NCBI GenBank assembly: GCA_038093515.1
Contig: JBBPSI010000181.1
Span: forward strand, 1-50,158
Length of the DNA: 50,158 nt
Reading direction: 5' to 3'
Origin: Butyriboletus loyo
Taxonomy: Eukaryota; Basidiomycota; Agaricomycetes; Boletales; Boletaceae
In this document: positions 12,316 to 23,481 of the stretch, one piece after another
How positions within the stretch are numbered: position 1 is the first letter of the stretch
Layout of the letters: the number at the start of each line of letters is the position of its first letter
The notes under the pieces: model-generated
Told to the model about the DNA's origin: nothing
Seen by the model: only the letters and a program-made list of their open reading frames with translations
Database searches by the model: none
Translations under genes and position numbers: made by a program

Positions 12316-13212
12316 TTAGAATATGCGAATGGGCTTGCCCATCGTGCTCTTGATGTGCAGCGACTTGACGTTTTGCCAGTTCTTCTTCAGCAGTGAAACC
12401 AAGAAGTTGATACCTACAAAATCCGCGTAAAAGATCGAAGTCAAAAGGCCACGCTAGCATGAACGTACTCAGCATGACGTTGGCCAACACTTGGTCGTCT
12501 GTCATCTGGACGTGTCCAACGGCAACACCCAAGCAGAGCACTTTTTTAAGCTGGAACTTGATAGTCGAGCGTACCTCAATGAGCTTGTTTGTCAGGTCCT
12601 CGGAGTGAGAAACGGGCGTTGGGAACTTTCCGGCTATGAGGGGGTTAGCATGAATATGTCTGTCATCCACCGCTCGCGAATGTGAACAGCATCACTCATA
12701 CCTTTGGAGAGACCGGGACCAAGGAGACGAGGAATCTGTTTGATAAGGGCCTCGGAAGCCAAGAAAGCGTCGTGTTTTTTGGCGAGTTTCTTGACGAGCT
12801 TCTTGTTTTTGTTGAGCCTGCGCAGAGGGGTTATGATATATTCGATTCGAGATGATCCATTTCCATACTTCTTCAAGTCATCAACGGACATGTATTCGAG
12901 TTCGATTTGCTTAGCACGGTCAATGTCGGCTGCATCGGCGAGAATGCAAATGGACATGCGAGGGCGGGGAATATTGGGCAATCTGCAATGGAAAGGTCAG
13001 CTGTGAACGAGATGATCGGACGAAGGAAACCATTACTTTACGGTTCCAGAGAAACGTTTGTCCCTCTGGGGGTCATAGTTCTTGAGACCAATTTGGAGCT
13101 CGATTGTCTCCACAAAATTGCGTCTTTTCTCGTCGCTGGCGGCGGCAAGAAGCTCTTTGACGGAGCCCCGCACGCTTGACACTGAGAGCTTGCTTCCGCT
13201 GTTTGTAACCAT
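12316..13212 (-). CDS. rpl1: 60S ribosomal protein uL1 (L10a)
   Basis: This is a structural protein of the large ribosomal subunit that forms the L1 stalk next to the E site. Five exons close exactly in phase to 222 aa: 13212-13037, 12982-12869, 12817-12702, 12633-12469 and 12413-12316. Conserved blocks in order are S-S-V-R...[81 protein letters not shown] and L-L-K-K-N-W-Q-N-V. The length agrees with yeast Rpl1 (217 aa). Four introns of about 51-68 nt are typical of a basidiomycete ribosomal gene. The start ATG at 13212 gives [10 protein letters not shown]; a spliced start leading directly into S-K-L-S is also possible. The upstream region carries a palindrome with a Gcn4/AP-1-type site. Confidence 0.96.
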
Positions 13213-13331
13213 CAGAAGCGATGTGGAAAACCATATCGTTCTCTATACCTCATGCTTTCGTTCTCCTGTCCTTGCCGGGGGTGGATTCAGTGAGATGATA
13301 TGGGAAAATAAAGTTTAGGTGGCTAGAGACA

Positions 13332-13380
13332 CATATACAGTGTGACATGAGTCAACATTGTCACACTGTAGCCGTATATG
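13332..13380. promoter_or_regulatory. Imperfect palindrome with a TGAGTCA core upstream of uL1
   Basis: The left arm CATATACAGTGTGACA (13332-13347) pairs with the right arm at 13359-13380 (TGTCACACTGTA...TATATG), which has a five-base insert. The loop contains TGAGTCA (13348-13354), the consensus of Gcn4/AP-1-type bZIP factors. It lies 120-170 bp upstream of the uL1 ATG and about 300 bp before the coiled-coil gene, so it could serve either. The arms are seen directly; the regulatory role is inference. Confidence 0.4.
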
Positions 13381-13673
13381 GTACATAATCACGTGATTGC
13401 ATTAGGCGCCTTGTTGTCTCAGACGATGTTCTATCCTTCTAGAGCACAGAAGCCTTTATCTGTGAATGGTCTCTCGATACCCTTGTCTGTGTTAGGCCTA
13501 CAATCCTCCCAAATACCGACACCATTAGCCGCCAAGGTACCTGCGGACTGTATTTGCGGCTCACGCAGTTGGCTTCCGAAGAACTATGTCACAGCCATGG
13601 TCGGTTGGCCACGACCAATTGTATGTGGCATATACATGCGCTCTGCGGAAGATGGGCTGATTTATATTCTTGA

Positions 13674-16457
13674 GCAAGTTCATCAGAATCTGACTCAGCC
13701 TCCCTGTCTCCTCGAACGGCGCTTCTCTCCCCCCCTCCCTTCGAAGACGTCGAGTTCCCTGACCTATCCACACGAGTCTCTCGCGGACCTGGGGCCAAAT
13801 TTCGTCATGAGCGGGAGCGAGCACATTCTGCATCGTCTCCGCGCGACCTATTGCAAATGCTCGTCAACGAGGAGTACGAATCCAAGCAGATGCACAAAAT
13901 TCTGCACACTGCGTTCGATCGGCTCGAACACGAAACCAAACGTGCCGACGCCGCCGAAGCGCGTATAGAAGCAACGATACAACGAGCGCGAGCTATCAAC
14001 GAAGCCAGAACAGCTGCTCAGCAACAAGCTGTACGCGCGCAGGAGGAATTGAAGCTGTACAAGCTGCAGCTGGACAATGCCCAAAAAGAAATCCTTCGTG
14101 CACAGGACGTACTCAAGGCTATCGAGGCCCAACGCGATGAAGCAGAGGCCGCAGCTGTTTCTGCTCGTTCAAAGGCGCGTAGGTTGAATGAGGAGCGTTT
14201 GATAGATTTGGCTAGAGAGGAGGGCCGTCGACTGGGTTTCGAAGAGGGTGTTCGCCGAGGTAGGAGAATGGGTTATAGGGAAGCCCATGAAGGAGAAATT
14301 CATGATGGACATGACGAAATGCGAGAAGTGGCTACCGCTGTGGTGGACAGGATACTCGAGGCTCGTGATGAACCCGAACAAATCGAGGTTCTGGGGGAGC
14401 CCACCCCCGTCCCACCACCCTCGAGTTCTAGGACTCCTGAGGTGCATCGCATCGAAACTCAAGTCGACTGGTCAGTTGAAAACCAGCGTCAGAGTTCCCG
14501 CCACAGGCGAGACTCTTCAGAAAACGCTAGCAGGAGCACCCCGAGGCGTATACCTGACCCAGTGATCTTTCCTACTTCAACGGCGGTCGAACCACAATTT
14601 ATTCCTGCCAGCACAACCTCCATACCGATGACGACTAGCCAGACATCCCGACCACAGTCGGCACCACAGCCCTGGCCAGGTCCTCCTGCAGACCCATCGT
14701 TCAGCAGGCCTACTTTCATTCAGGATTCCCCGCCGAATGAGCGCCTTTCTGAAGTATTTGTCCCTCCGGACGGCTATATCCCAACTGCTGATGCTAACCA
14801 TAGCATCTCTCTTCCATCTCCTCATGAATTCCAACAACGCATATCTTCTCCAACGCCTTCTCAGCGCACCTTGGGACCAGCCTCGGAGAGAGGTAGGAGC
14901 CGTGATTACATGTATGATAATTACCCTCCCCGTCGGGCCTCTCCCGACGAATCGCTAGCCTCTACAAAACAATCCGCCGCATCTACTATTTCCCAGCTTG
15001 ACATAGTTGGTTTACCCACCAGTGCTAGGCATCGAGATCGCTCCCAGGGTTTGAGCGTCATCCATGAAGACGCAAGCGTGCGATCCGAACGTACGACAGA
15101 TTACTCACAAACGATGGCGTCCACTTCCCAGGCAGGGCGCAATTCATTCCAAGAAATGAGAAGTAGCGAAACCTTGCGCCGGGACAGGAAAACAAAGCAG
15201 CAACTTGCAGATGAACTACGATATTCCGACCCTTCCGAGGCCGAGCAATGGAGACAACAGGCTGATAGTGTACGTGTCTAGCTATTCAGCTCGTTTGTAC
15301 GGCTGACTTATCTGTTTCTCCCGTGGTAACTCCAAGTCACGTACTCAACAACCTCGCGATGGTCCTCCAAGGCATCGCCCACCCCATACCACAGTGCCAA
15401 CACCATTGTCCCCTCCCAGAGTCGTACAACAGCCGGATTCACGACACCGACGGACAACTTCCGAGCGTCAGGGTCGTTCAGAGACGCGGAGTGAATACAG
15501 AGATCAACGTAGACCGCTCTCGTCAGATAGTTCCGTCCCTGAGATCAGCGTTGAACCCCCAGTAAGTACTTCGACCTGTCCTTTTTTGGATCGACTGACG
15601 TTGATTGATGAAAACGGTAGTCAGGGCCCTCATCTGACGCTACATCGAGAGGACGTAGAAATGTTCCTGCCAATGACTTGTTGAGTCCCGACCACGCCCA
15701 CCATCCTTTGCCGGTCTCTGCGCCTCCAGCACCTACCGTTCGCAATTCACCGGCCCCAAATTCGCTGGTGGCTCCTCAAGGAAACTTGTCAGGGCGAATA
15801 TATACAGTTCTGTCAGATGGACAACTTCCTCCGAGTTTCATCTCATCGTCAACCGCCGATGGCCATTTCCAGGGCCCAGTAATACCGAACAATACGGGGG
15901 GTGTTGTCCCGCCTCAGCGCCACGCACCTTCATATGGACCTCCTTCATCTGAGAGAGAGACTGGTCGGTCGAGGAGCCCTATATCTTTTTACGCGATGTC
16001 ACCAGTGCCTGGTGGAGTCACATATCCCGCGCCTCCTATATCTCGATCCGCTGCATTCAACGCGAATTCTGATCGTGATAGCGTAGGTAGTAACCCTTCG
16101 GTCACGTCAGACGGGCGTCACAGGCGTGATAGCTTAAGCGCCACTGCGGGGATGACGCCTGGTTCGAGGGCCAGGCCAATAGGGACGACAGGTAGCTCCG
16201 ACGACGGTGGTGGTAGTAGGCGCGATTCTCGCGTTCCCAGGCGGCAGTCGACCGCATCCTTGGCATCTCAGCAATCGCGACCGTCCTATTCCCGATATAA
16301 TCCGAACCTGTACAACGATCCTGCATACCTCGCTAGCAGTGATTCTCTCGTGGACTCTGCCACGGACGCGAACACTGGTGGTGGTGGGCCAGTAAGACCT
16401 GTGCGTATGCGTGGATCACCTGCGTATTCGTATGCTACTCTGCGGACGCACGAATAG
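13674..16457 (+). CDS. Large coiled-coil and disordered protein, function unknown
   Basis: The open frame begins just after a stop at 13671, so an upstream exon with the start codon must be spliced in, possibly at CAG 13684-13686. Introns: 15270-15336 (GTACGT...AAG) and 15562-15620 (GTAAGT...TAG), both phase 0. The N-terminal part is a Ser/Pro segment followed from about 13850 to 14330 by a strong coiled coil rich in Glu, Ala, Arg and Lys (heptads such as R-A-D-A-A-E-A-R-I-E-A-T). The coiled coil ends in a glycine/arginine-rich G-R-R-L-G-F-E-E-G-V-R-R-G. About 600 residues of Ser/Pro/Arg-rich disordered sequence follow, with many R-x-x-S sites that kinases could use. I recognise no enzymatic domain. 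The architecture suggests a scaffold or cytoskeleton/polarity adaptor, but that is only inference. The stop is at 16455-16457. Confidence 0.75.
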
Positions 16458-17235
16458 ATAGATTGTGTTGCAACTTTCATGTATTTTTTCAGGACTTTTC
16501 TCGTTTCTTTTTTGTTGTTTGAATGTTGAGTTATCCAATATATCCCGCGTAGTAGTGCTTGCATGTATTCCCAACCGTAGATAGATCGCACAGTTCCTTA
16601 GTACAGGCGTCAACGGCACCACCCAGAAAGGACGACTTGGATGGCCTACCGTATAGCATACGGCCTAGAAGGGGAAAACCCTGTCTCTGTCGAATCTCAT
16701 GCTCGTGGGAGGCAAACCGATTTACTTCACTCGAAGATTGACAGACAGGGAATGCGGCGATACAGCTACCCCTTTTTTGTAAAGCAAGTCCCAAACGGCA
16801 TGGGAACGATGGATAAGACCGAACATTGGAGCCGTAAGAAAGAAGAAAAGGTACCGGGAAATCACTCGACGCGCTCGGATAAAAAAAACGTCCTTGAAAC
16901 GCTTATCTGCAACCTCGTATCAAAACCCACGCATGGACGTGGAACGATGCGTTCGGTGTCAATGGTAGTGGGGGCGTGGGTGGGGAGGGGCGGATGATGG
17001 ATCTGGTGGTATTCGCCAGATACTTGGGAACGGCCCATCAATTGAGAGTCGGCAGTCTGGGTCGTCGCGATCGCCGGGGACTGACATTATCGGTGGACTC
17101 GGAACGATGAATGATCTCAAGTTGAGCCCGATTGGGAGCTAGCTTCGAGTTACCGGGACGAGAAACGTACCGATCGGTCGGGGCAAGGGGAGACGTTTTG
17201 TTTCTTTTTCCATGGAAAAAAAAAAGGAACCTATA

Positions 17236-17264
17236 TGGATGGATGGTTGGTTGGTTGGTTGGAT
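17236..17264. repeat. TGGA/TTGG tetranucleotide microsatellite
   Basis: GGAT repeated, then TTGG repeated four times, in an intergenic position. It is a simple repeat likely to vary in length. Confidence 0.8.
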
Positions 17265-17670
17265 GCGACGCGACTCGTTGCATCGATGGCGTTGCGTCAA
17301 GCCCGTCTGCAATGGTAATCGTGCCTCGACAATGTGATCAAGTCATTTTGAAAATAATACGTATAATGTGGGACGAACCGGACGGTCAAGTGCCTTGCAC
17401 TGCTTCAGAATGCCATTGGCAACATTGGGCCCGAGAGAATTTGCGCGTTGACCAGACGAGGGAGTTGCCTTGGAGTTGGGGGTTAGTAAGTAGCAGTATT
17501 ATCGCTGTAGTGCGGCCCCGAGTCGGGTCGAACTGGTAGTCGCTACGGCATGCATCGAGAGGGGTTGACACTGAGCTTCTTGCAGGCCGGGGTTACCTGG
17601 TAGAAACCCTTCAAAACTCACCTCGTGCACGACATGCCGCGGGATTTTGAATGGTTCGCGATTGAAAGTG

Positions 17671-17716
17671 CCGCCCCCCCTTCCCTTCCCTTCCCTTCCC
17701 CTCCCCTCTCTCTCTC
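17671..17716. repeat. Pyrimidine-only tract (CCCTT and CT repeats)
   Basis: Apart from one G near its start, 17671-17716 is only C and T, with a C7 run, TTCCC units and a terminal (CT)n. Such tracts occur near fungal promoters but none is adjacent here. Confidence 0.7.
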
Positions 17717-18680
17717 AAAGTACCGCAGCTTGACTCCACGACGGAACTAGAAGCTCGAGGCGATCCGCAAATACGTTCGATGGGGCGGCTCCCGCGGCAG
17801 TGACTCTCCCTTGTGCATGCAGAAAAAAAAAGGGGGGGAGGGGTCTTTGTTTTCGGAATGGTTCGTAGATTGCTCGTCGTCGACGTTGAACGTTCTTCAA
17901 AATTATTTATTTTTTTGGAGGACGTTGCTTCCCCCGGATCCGAGTGGTGTTTGGGTCGTGATTCGATCTGTCATAATACACACACGCTGATGCCACGTAC
18001 GTCTTCACGCCAACTTGACGACTCGAGGGGTTCGATGACCACCATCACTGACTAGGACTCGTTGGTCTTCCCTGTCGTGCCAACCTGGATCCCGTTGGGT
18101 GGGAACACTCTCTTCACGTCAGGCGGGGTCATCTTGCGTGTATCCTTCCCAGACTATCATCTCATCGAGATTCGAGCACCTCCTGACTACGACTCCAGGG
18201 CTAACCGCCTTCTATCTTGCGTTCGCCAAGACGACACGGTCGAGATTAGCCAACCCCCTCCCCTATCCCTATTATAGTATGGTCCAGGGACGTCGTTATG
18301 TGCCTTTAGTGAGCTGCATACTTGGGTTGCCTGGAAACGTGTTTATGGTAACTGCTGGCGGTACAGTATCTGAATCTGTGACGCACTCTTTTGTCCAAAA
18401 AGGAGGTGAGTGTACAGCAGACGACCCTTGCGCCTTCCGGCCTCGCTCTAGTCCTCCGCCGATCGCAAGTATCCTCATCTCGTGAGGATTGATGACGAAA
18501 GAGGCGAGTATCGTATCCACCCAACCTAGAGAGCGTGTCAGACGGATATGCTCATCACGCGTCCCTTTGCGCTCTGACCCACCCCATCGATTCACATTCT
18601 TCGGCCCTCGACTTTTCCAGACGACTCTGACTGCTTACAGATATAATGGTATAGTACCGCACAGGCCCCGAGTCGGTATT

Positions 18681-21075
18681 TCAAATCATCGCGACGTTAC
18701 CCCTGCGACGCACGTTGTTCCACCAAGACGCGCCAGCCCCGCGCAACTCATCCTCCTCCCGGAAACGCGCCGCATCCCCCGCTTTCCACACCGCATCCGT
18801 TTCTAAATCTACCTCTAACAGTGGTATGAGATGTTGCCGTCTCCCGAGACCGTACCGTTCGTACGCGACGTAACCCACGTAGAGAACGACGTACAGCACG
18901 ACACCGATGTATGTGGCAACGACATTCTGACGAGAACATCGCTGTGTGAGAGACATGTCCAGACACGCGATACGGACACTCACCCTTGCGCTGAACGGTT
19001 GCACGTTGACTGCTGAATAACCCTCTGCAATGAACATGAGCGTTGCAAGGACGACGACGCCGATGGGTAGCAGCGGGAACAAAGGTTGAGTGTAGGGCAA
19101 ATCAGCGAGGGATCGTCCCTGCGCTTTCCATGCCGCTCGAAAACGGAGTGAAATAAATCCAATGGAACCCCACACCAGCAATGCTATTATCCCTGTCAAG
19201 TTGAGCAACCACGCAAAGACGACGCCTTGACCCCATACGGTGGTCAGGAACGCGAGGAACGACACCACCAAGGACATGCTGTGAAGTCGTTATCGCATGA
19301 TGCGGTCGTTGAGCGGTGTGCTTACAGCAATGCAGGAATAGGAACACCATTCTTGTTTGCCCACCCAAAGACGCGGGGTGCTTGGCCTGCTCTAGCCAAG
19401 GCAAATAACATTCGAGAACTTGCATAGAAGGCGGAATTCGTGGCAGACAACACAGCAGTGAGCAGGACTGCATTGACGACATGCACGGCGGCACCAAAGC
19501 CCGCTCGTTCGAATATAACAGTCAACGGAGACGCTGTCACGTCCGAGTCTACAGATCGCGCATGTCAACAACCGGGAACGATACACAAGGACGAAACCGG
19601 TACTGGAAGCTGCCCTTAGTAAAATCGGATCTTCCCAATTGATGCATAATCCGATGGTCAGGATAGTCAGGACATAGAAGAACACGATTCGGAAAAATGT
19701 CGCTTTCACGGCACTCGGAACTGCTTTCCATGGATGAGCTGACTCGCCAGCGGCGACGGCCACAAGTTCTACTCCTCCAAAAGAATAAAACGCATACACA
19801 AACGTTTGTGCAAGGTTTGTAAATCCGCCAATGAACGCTTGTCCATTTTGGAAGTTTGAAAGCCCCTGAGACGCGTTCAGTCATGAGGACTGCCTGATCC
19901 AGTCCAGTCACTTACGGGTCCTGGATGACCTTTTATCCCACCCCAGTCATAAATGAGGCCAACACAGATGAAAAGGATTATCATCACGACCTTGATGGAG
20001 GCAAACCAGTACTCCGATTCACCTGTCCGAATAGTCAAGCTTGCCAAACGAATATAACTTGGGAAGATCGTACCGTAGACCCGAACATGTATCAACTGCA
20101 TCGAGAATATCGGAACGATAATCACGAGAGCCCATTGCCAAGACTGTACTTGGGGCGCCCAGAACTACATGTCATGTTCCATTAGTATTCCAACATCCCG
20201 TTCCTCACTGGCACGAATCGTTACTTGTAATATCACGGCAGCAGCCGTCAGCTCGCTCGCTAATGGAAATAAAAAAGGCAGACGAGGATGGGTCTTCTAA
20301 TAGCAAAATAGGTTGTATGCATGCACTCACGTATCGACAGGCTCCTGTGATGGAACATGAGTTGCATACAACACAGTAGACCGGGACATCACGAACCATC
20401 CCAACCAATAATTCCAACCTACAGAACGAAGGGTGTCAAGGCTGAGCTTCCAGCTCCAATAACGTGATGTTACCTAGCGCAAACCCAAGAGCAGGGGACA
20501 CAAACCGACTACCGAACACTGAGAATGCACCAGAGACCGGGAACATAGCAACCATTTCGCCACTAGGAACAAAAGATGAACGCGTGATTATCTCTCGTGG
20601 CGGATAGGGAATGGCTTACAGTGCAATGACAACGGAATAGACAAATAAACCCACGACTACGTAGGAGAGTAGAGAACTTCCTGGACCGGCGAGTGCAATA
20701 GCCTTTGGATGGACGAAACATGAACATAGATGCAAAACCAGGACTGTTCCACTCACCGATCCAGCACTCAAAAAGATGCCGGTCCCAATCGTTCCGCCAA
20801 TGGCTAAACACGTCCGCTACAAGGATCGCCAGGACAGTCATAGACGCCAGAAACTCACCAATCATCACCAGATGTCGACTCAGCATAGCTCGTCTCGTTT
20901 CATGCTCTGAACCCGCGCTTGTGGAGAACATGGCCCAGAGGCCTGGACATGCTCTCTGTCCTCGACGTTCTGCAGCGGCAGGTGGATACAGCTCCTCAGT
21001 GGAATCCATTGTACTTGAGGGAGATTTGGGTCGTCTCGGGTATGCGGGGTTCCTTGATGAAATGGTTGTCGCCAT
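18681..21075 (-). CDS. Amino-acid permease, YAT family
   Basis: This is a plasma-membrane proton/amino-acid symporter of the fungal APC superfamily (TC 2.A.3.10). Starting at the ATG 21075, a polar N-terminal tail leads to R-R-A-M-L-S-R-H, then the signature I-G-G-T-I-G-T-G-I-F-L-S-A-G-S (exon near 20803-20754). Later exons give E-Y-W-F-A-S-I-K-V-V, Y-S-F-G-G-V-E-L-V-A-V-A-A-G-E-S, P-R-V-F-G-W-A-N-K-N-G-V-P and the final helices. The C-terminal tail ends N-V-A-M-I before the stop at 18681. The 2.4 kb span contains about a dozen exons, of which I resolved only some. The hydrophobic pattern fits the usual 12 helices and the length fits about 550 aa. The substrate cannot be told from sequence. 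An in-frame ATG at 21009 is an alternative start. Confidence 0.88.
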
Positions 21076-21501
21076 TCTTTCTGAAGAAATTGAGCACTGA
21101 GTAGCTGAAAGACAAAAATCGGTTAGGAAAGCGAAGAAGGAGCGGGGATTGTCGCTGGTAATTCGCTACATAGCAAGCCATTTCGCGCAATTCATTCGAT
21201 GGCAGCCGAAACAATATTTGGCACATGGGGCTGATTATTTCAGGTGACTCGAAGGACATCAGATTCTGGAAACCGCAAGGAAATATTCTAATATTTGGTT
21301 GTAATACGGTTACAATCTTGGTCCTGCCAACTGGGTATCTAGACTGCGTCATCGCGAAGACAGCCTTCAACGTATGGTACACCAACAAACTATGAAGCGA
21401 TTATAAAGTGATTAATATTCCGGTGAGATGAGAGAGAAGGGAAGACAGTATAATATGTTCATAGAGGGCGTAGGTGTAGGATGGGTGTCACGGGACGCTA
21501 A
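21076..21501. other. Intergenic spacer, permease to P450
   Basis: 426 bp between the start of the permease and the stop of the P450, both on the minus strand. No open frame of interest. It should hold the permease promoter. Confidence 0.5.
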
Positions 21502-23481
21502 TTAGTTACGGGGGTGAAAGGCGAGCTTGCACTCCATGGCAGCTGGGAAGATAACCTAGGTCAAGAGTCTCTTGAGTACAGTAGTCTATGGAACAAGCAG
21601 GCAAACTCACAAAGGCGTCCTTGATCTCCATACTTCTCTCGTTGGTTTCAGGGGGAGCGGTGACGTTAAAGTTCCTTACCAAAGCGGCGACTGTGATTCT
21701 GAGCATCATATAGCCCAAATTCATCCCTCCACACTGGCGACTTCCTGTCCCAAAGGGCATCAGGTGCTGCGCCATCTTTGCAGTGGCGTCTGGCCCCTGG
21801 AGCCATCTTTCGGGGATGAAATTTTCTGGGGAGGGAAAGATGGTGGGATCACGGTGCATCGACCACCCTTGCGTAGCGATTACCGTTCCTGGAGGCAGGG
21901 CGTAACCCATCAAGTCAAATGATTCATTTAAGGCGCCGTTCTTGGAAATCGATGATGGGACAACGCGCTCTAGGTCGCTGGGTGCTGCACTGTACAATCG
22001 GAGACCTACGCAGACTGAGTTCCCTACATGTTCAGCATAGTAAAGGAGATTGCTTTACCTTCTTTGATAAACGCGTTCAAGTACGGAAGCCTCTGAAGGA
22101 CAGCCAAGTCTGGTATAACACGGCAATCGGGCATGGCTTGGTCGAGCTCCGCTTGTAACTTGCTCATAATGTCCTGTCTGCGAGACAACTCCCAGAAAAA
22201 GTAAGACATTGAATTGGAGGTGGTATCAGAACCCGCAATCCTTCAAGTGACACTTAGACTTTCCAATAAGGATGTAGCTTTAAAGGGACGAACATATGTC
22301 CCATCATTTCCGAAATAACATCGTGGTCCGGCATCTGTTGGTGGGGCGAATACTTGTATTCAAGGAGGCGCTGCAACAAAGTAATTCTTTCTGAATCTGA
22401 CGTTCCCCCCATGCCTTCTTTGGCGCGCATCTCATACACGCGGGCGCCGACAAACTAAATGTTTCCGTGAATCACGGAGGAAACGACGCAGCGAGAGGGA
22501 AACACAAACCTCGCCAATGATCTTATCTGAGTCGCAGATCTGACGCCATCGCCGGTTTGGAATACGGCAAACCAAGTTCCACAAACAAGACGGCATAGTG
22601 CTTCGCTGAGAGTACCGAGTCAGCTTGTACCACGCATCTCCTAGACTGAACTTACGACAATTCCTCTCTTTGGGAAGTCAAATATGGCAGTCGCGATCGG
22701 ATCCATTACGCCGAGGATCCATTTACTGAGCGCGCCTTGGCGATAACCGTGAGAGGACGAGATGATGATATCCACCATAAAATGGCGGAACAATGCAAGA
22801 CAGTCCAGGGGATATTTACCCCCGACATGCTCGAGAGCCTGAACCATTTTGAGACGCGAAAAAAGTAAACTAGATGCCACCTACGGTGACGAGTTCTAAA
22901 ACCTGTTCATTTGCTTGCGCCTGGAATAGTGCCAAGTTTGCCGGAATATAGTGCTGTGCATACCCCTTCCGTCGCACTGCATGTCCGATATGATCGAGGG
23001 TGGTCATCCTGCGGTCAAATCAGCATATATACTGATTAAGGAGAGTTGTGATTACGCATGGTCATTCTCGTTCCTATTAGGGGATGGTCAGTCAGCTCGA
23101 ACGGGAGTTGGGATGAACGACGAACGTAAGGAAACTCTTGTAGAACTTGCTCTTGTCAAATTTGTGGATGGAGTAGACGCTTCGCATTGATGTGATGTCC
23201 TTGAATATCACCTTGTTGGGACCGACGCGCACAACTGGGCCGTATTCCTCAAAAAGTCGGTGATTAATCTTGCATTGTTGTAGGCGGAGAACGTGCGTAG
23301 TCATCCAGAAATTGGACACCGCCGCGTACCAGGGACCGGGTATCGCGCTCAGGGGGGACAATAAGAGATGGTATATCGCACGCGCGACGGCGTAGAGCAC
23401 GACAAGGGAGACAAAGACGAGGGGGATGTTGTGGGGTAACCAAGAAAAGGAGAGCGCGGGGAGCGCTCTTGCTGATTCCAT
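21502..23481 (-). CDS. Microsomal cytochrome P450 monooxygenase
   Basis: This is a haem-thiolate monooxygenase anchored in the ER and fed by NADPH-P450 reductase. It starts at ATG 23481 with a hydrophobic anchor (W-L-P-H-N-I-P-L-V-F-V-S-L-V-V-L-Y), then the hinge I-P-G-P-W-Y-A, then Y-G-P-V-V-R-V-G-P-N-K. The I-helix reads A-G-S-D-T-T, the K-helix E-G-L-R (E-x-x-R, rebuilt across an intron at about 22060-21998), and the haem loop F-G-T-G-S-R-Q-C-G-G with the Cys ligand. The last exon gives V-I-F-P-A-A-M-E-C-K and the stop TAA at 21504-21502. Internal exons (H-A-V-R-R-K-G-Y near 22985, D-F-P-K-R-G-I near 22670) are in the expected order. All catalytic motifs are intact. The style resembles fungal families that act on benzoate, pisatin-like or terpenoid substrates; the exact CYP family is not assignable by eye. 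Confidence 0.92.

Larger units (their letters stand above)
16458..18680. other. Intergenic, about 2.2 kb, with simple repeats
   Basis: No gene is recognised. The stretch holds a TGGA/TTGG tandem tract and a pyrimidine-rich tract, listed separately, plus several A or T homopolymers. The 3' flanks of the converging coiled-coil and permease genes lie at its two ends. Confidence 0.5.
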
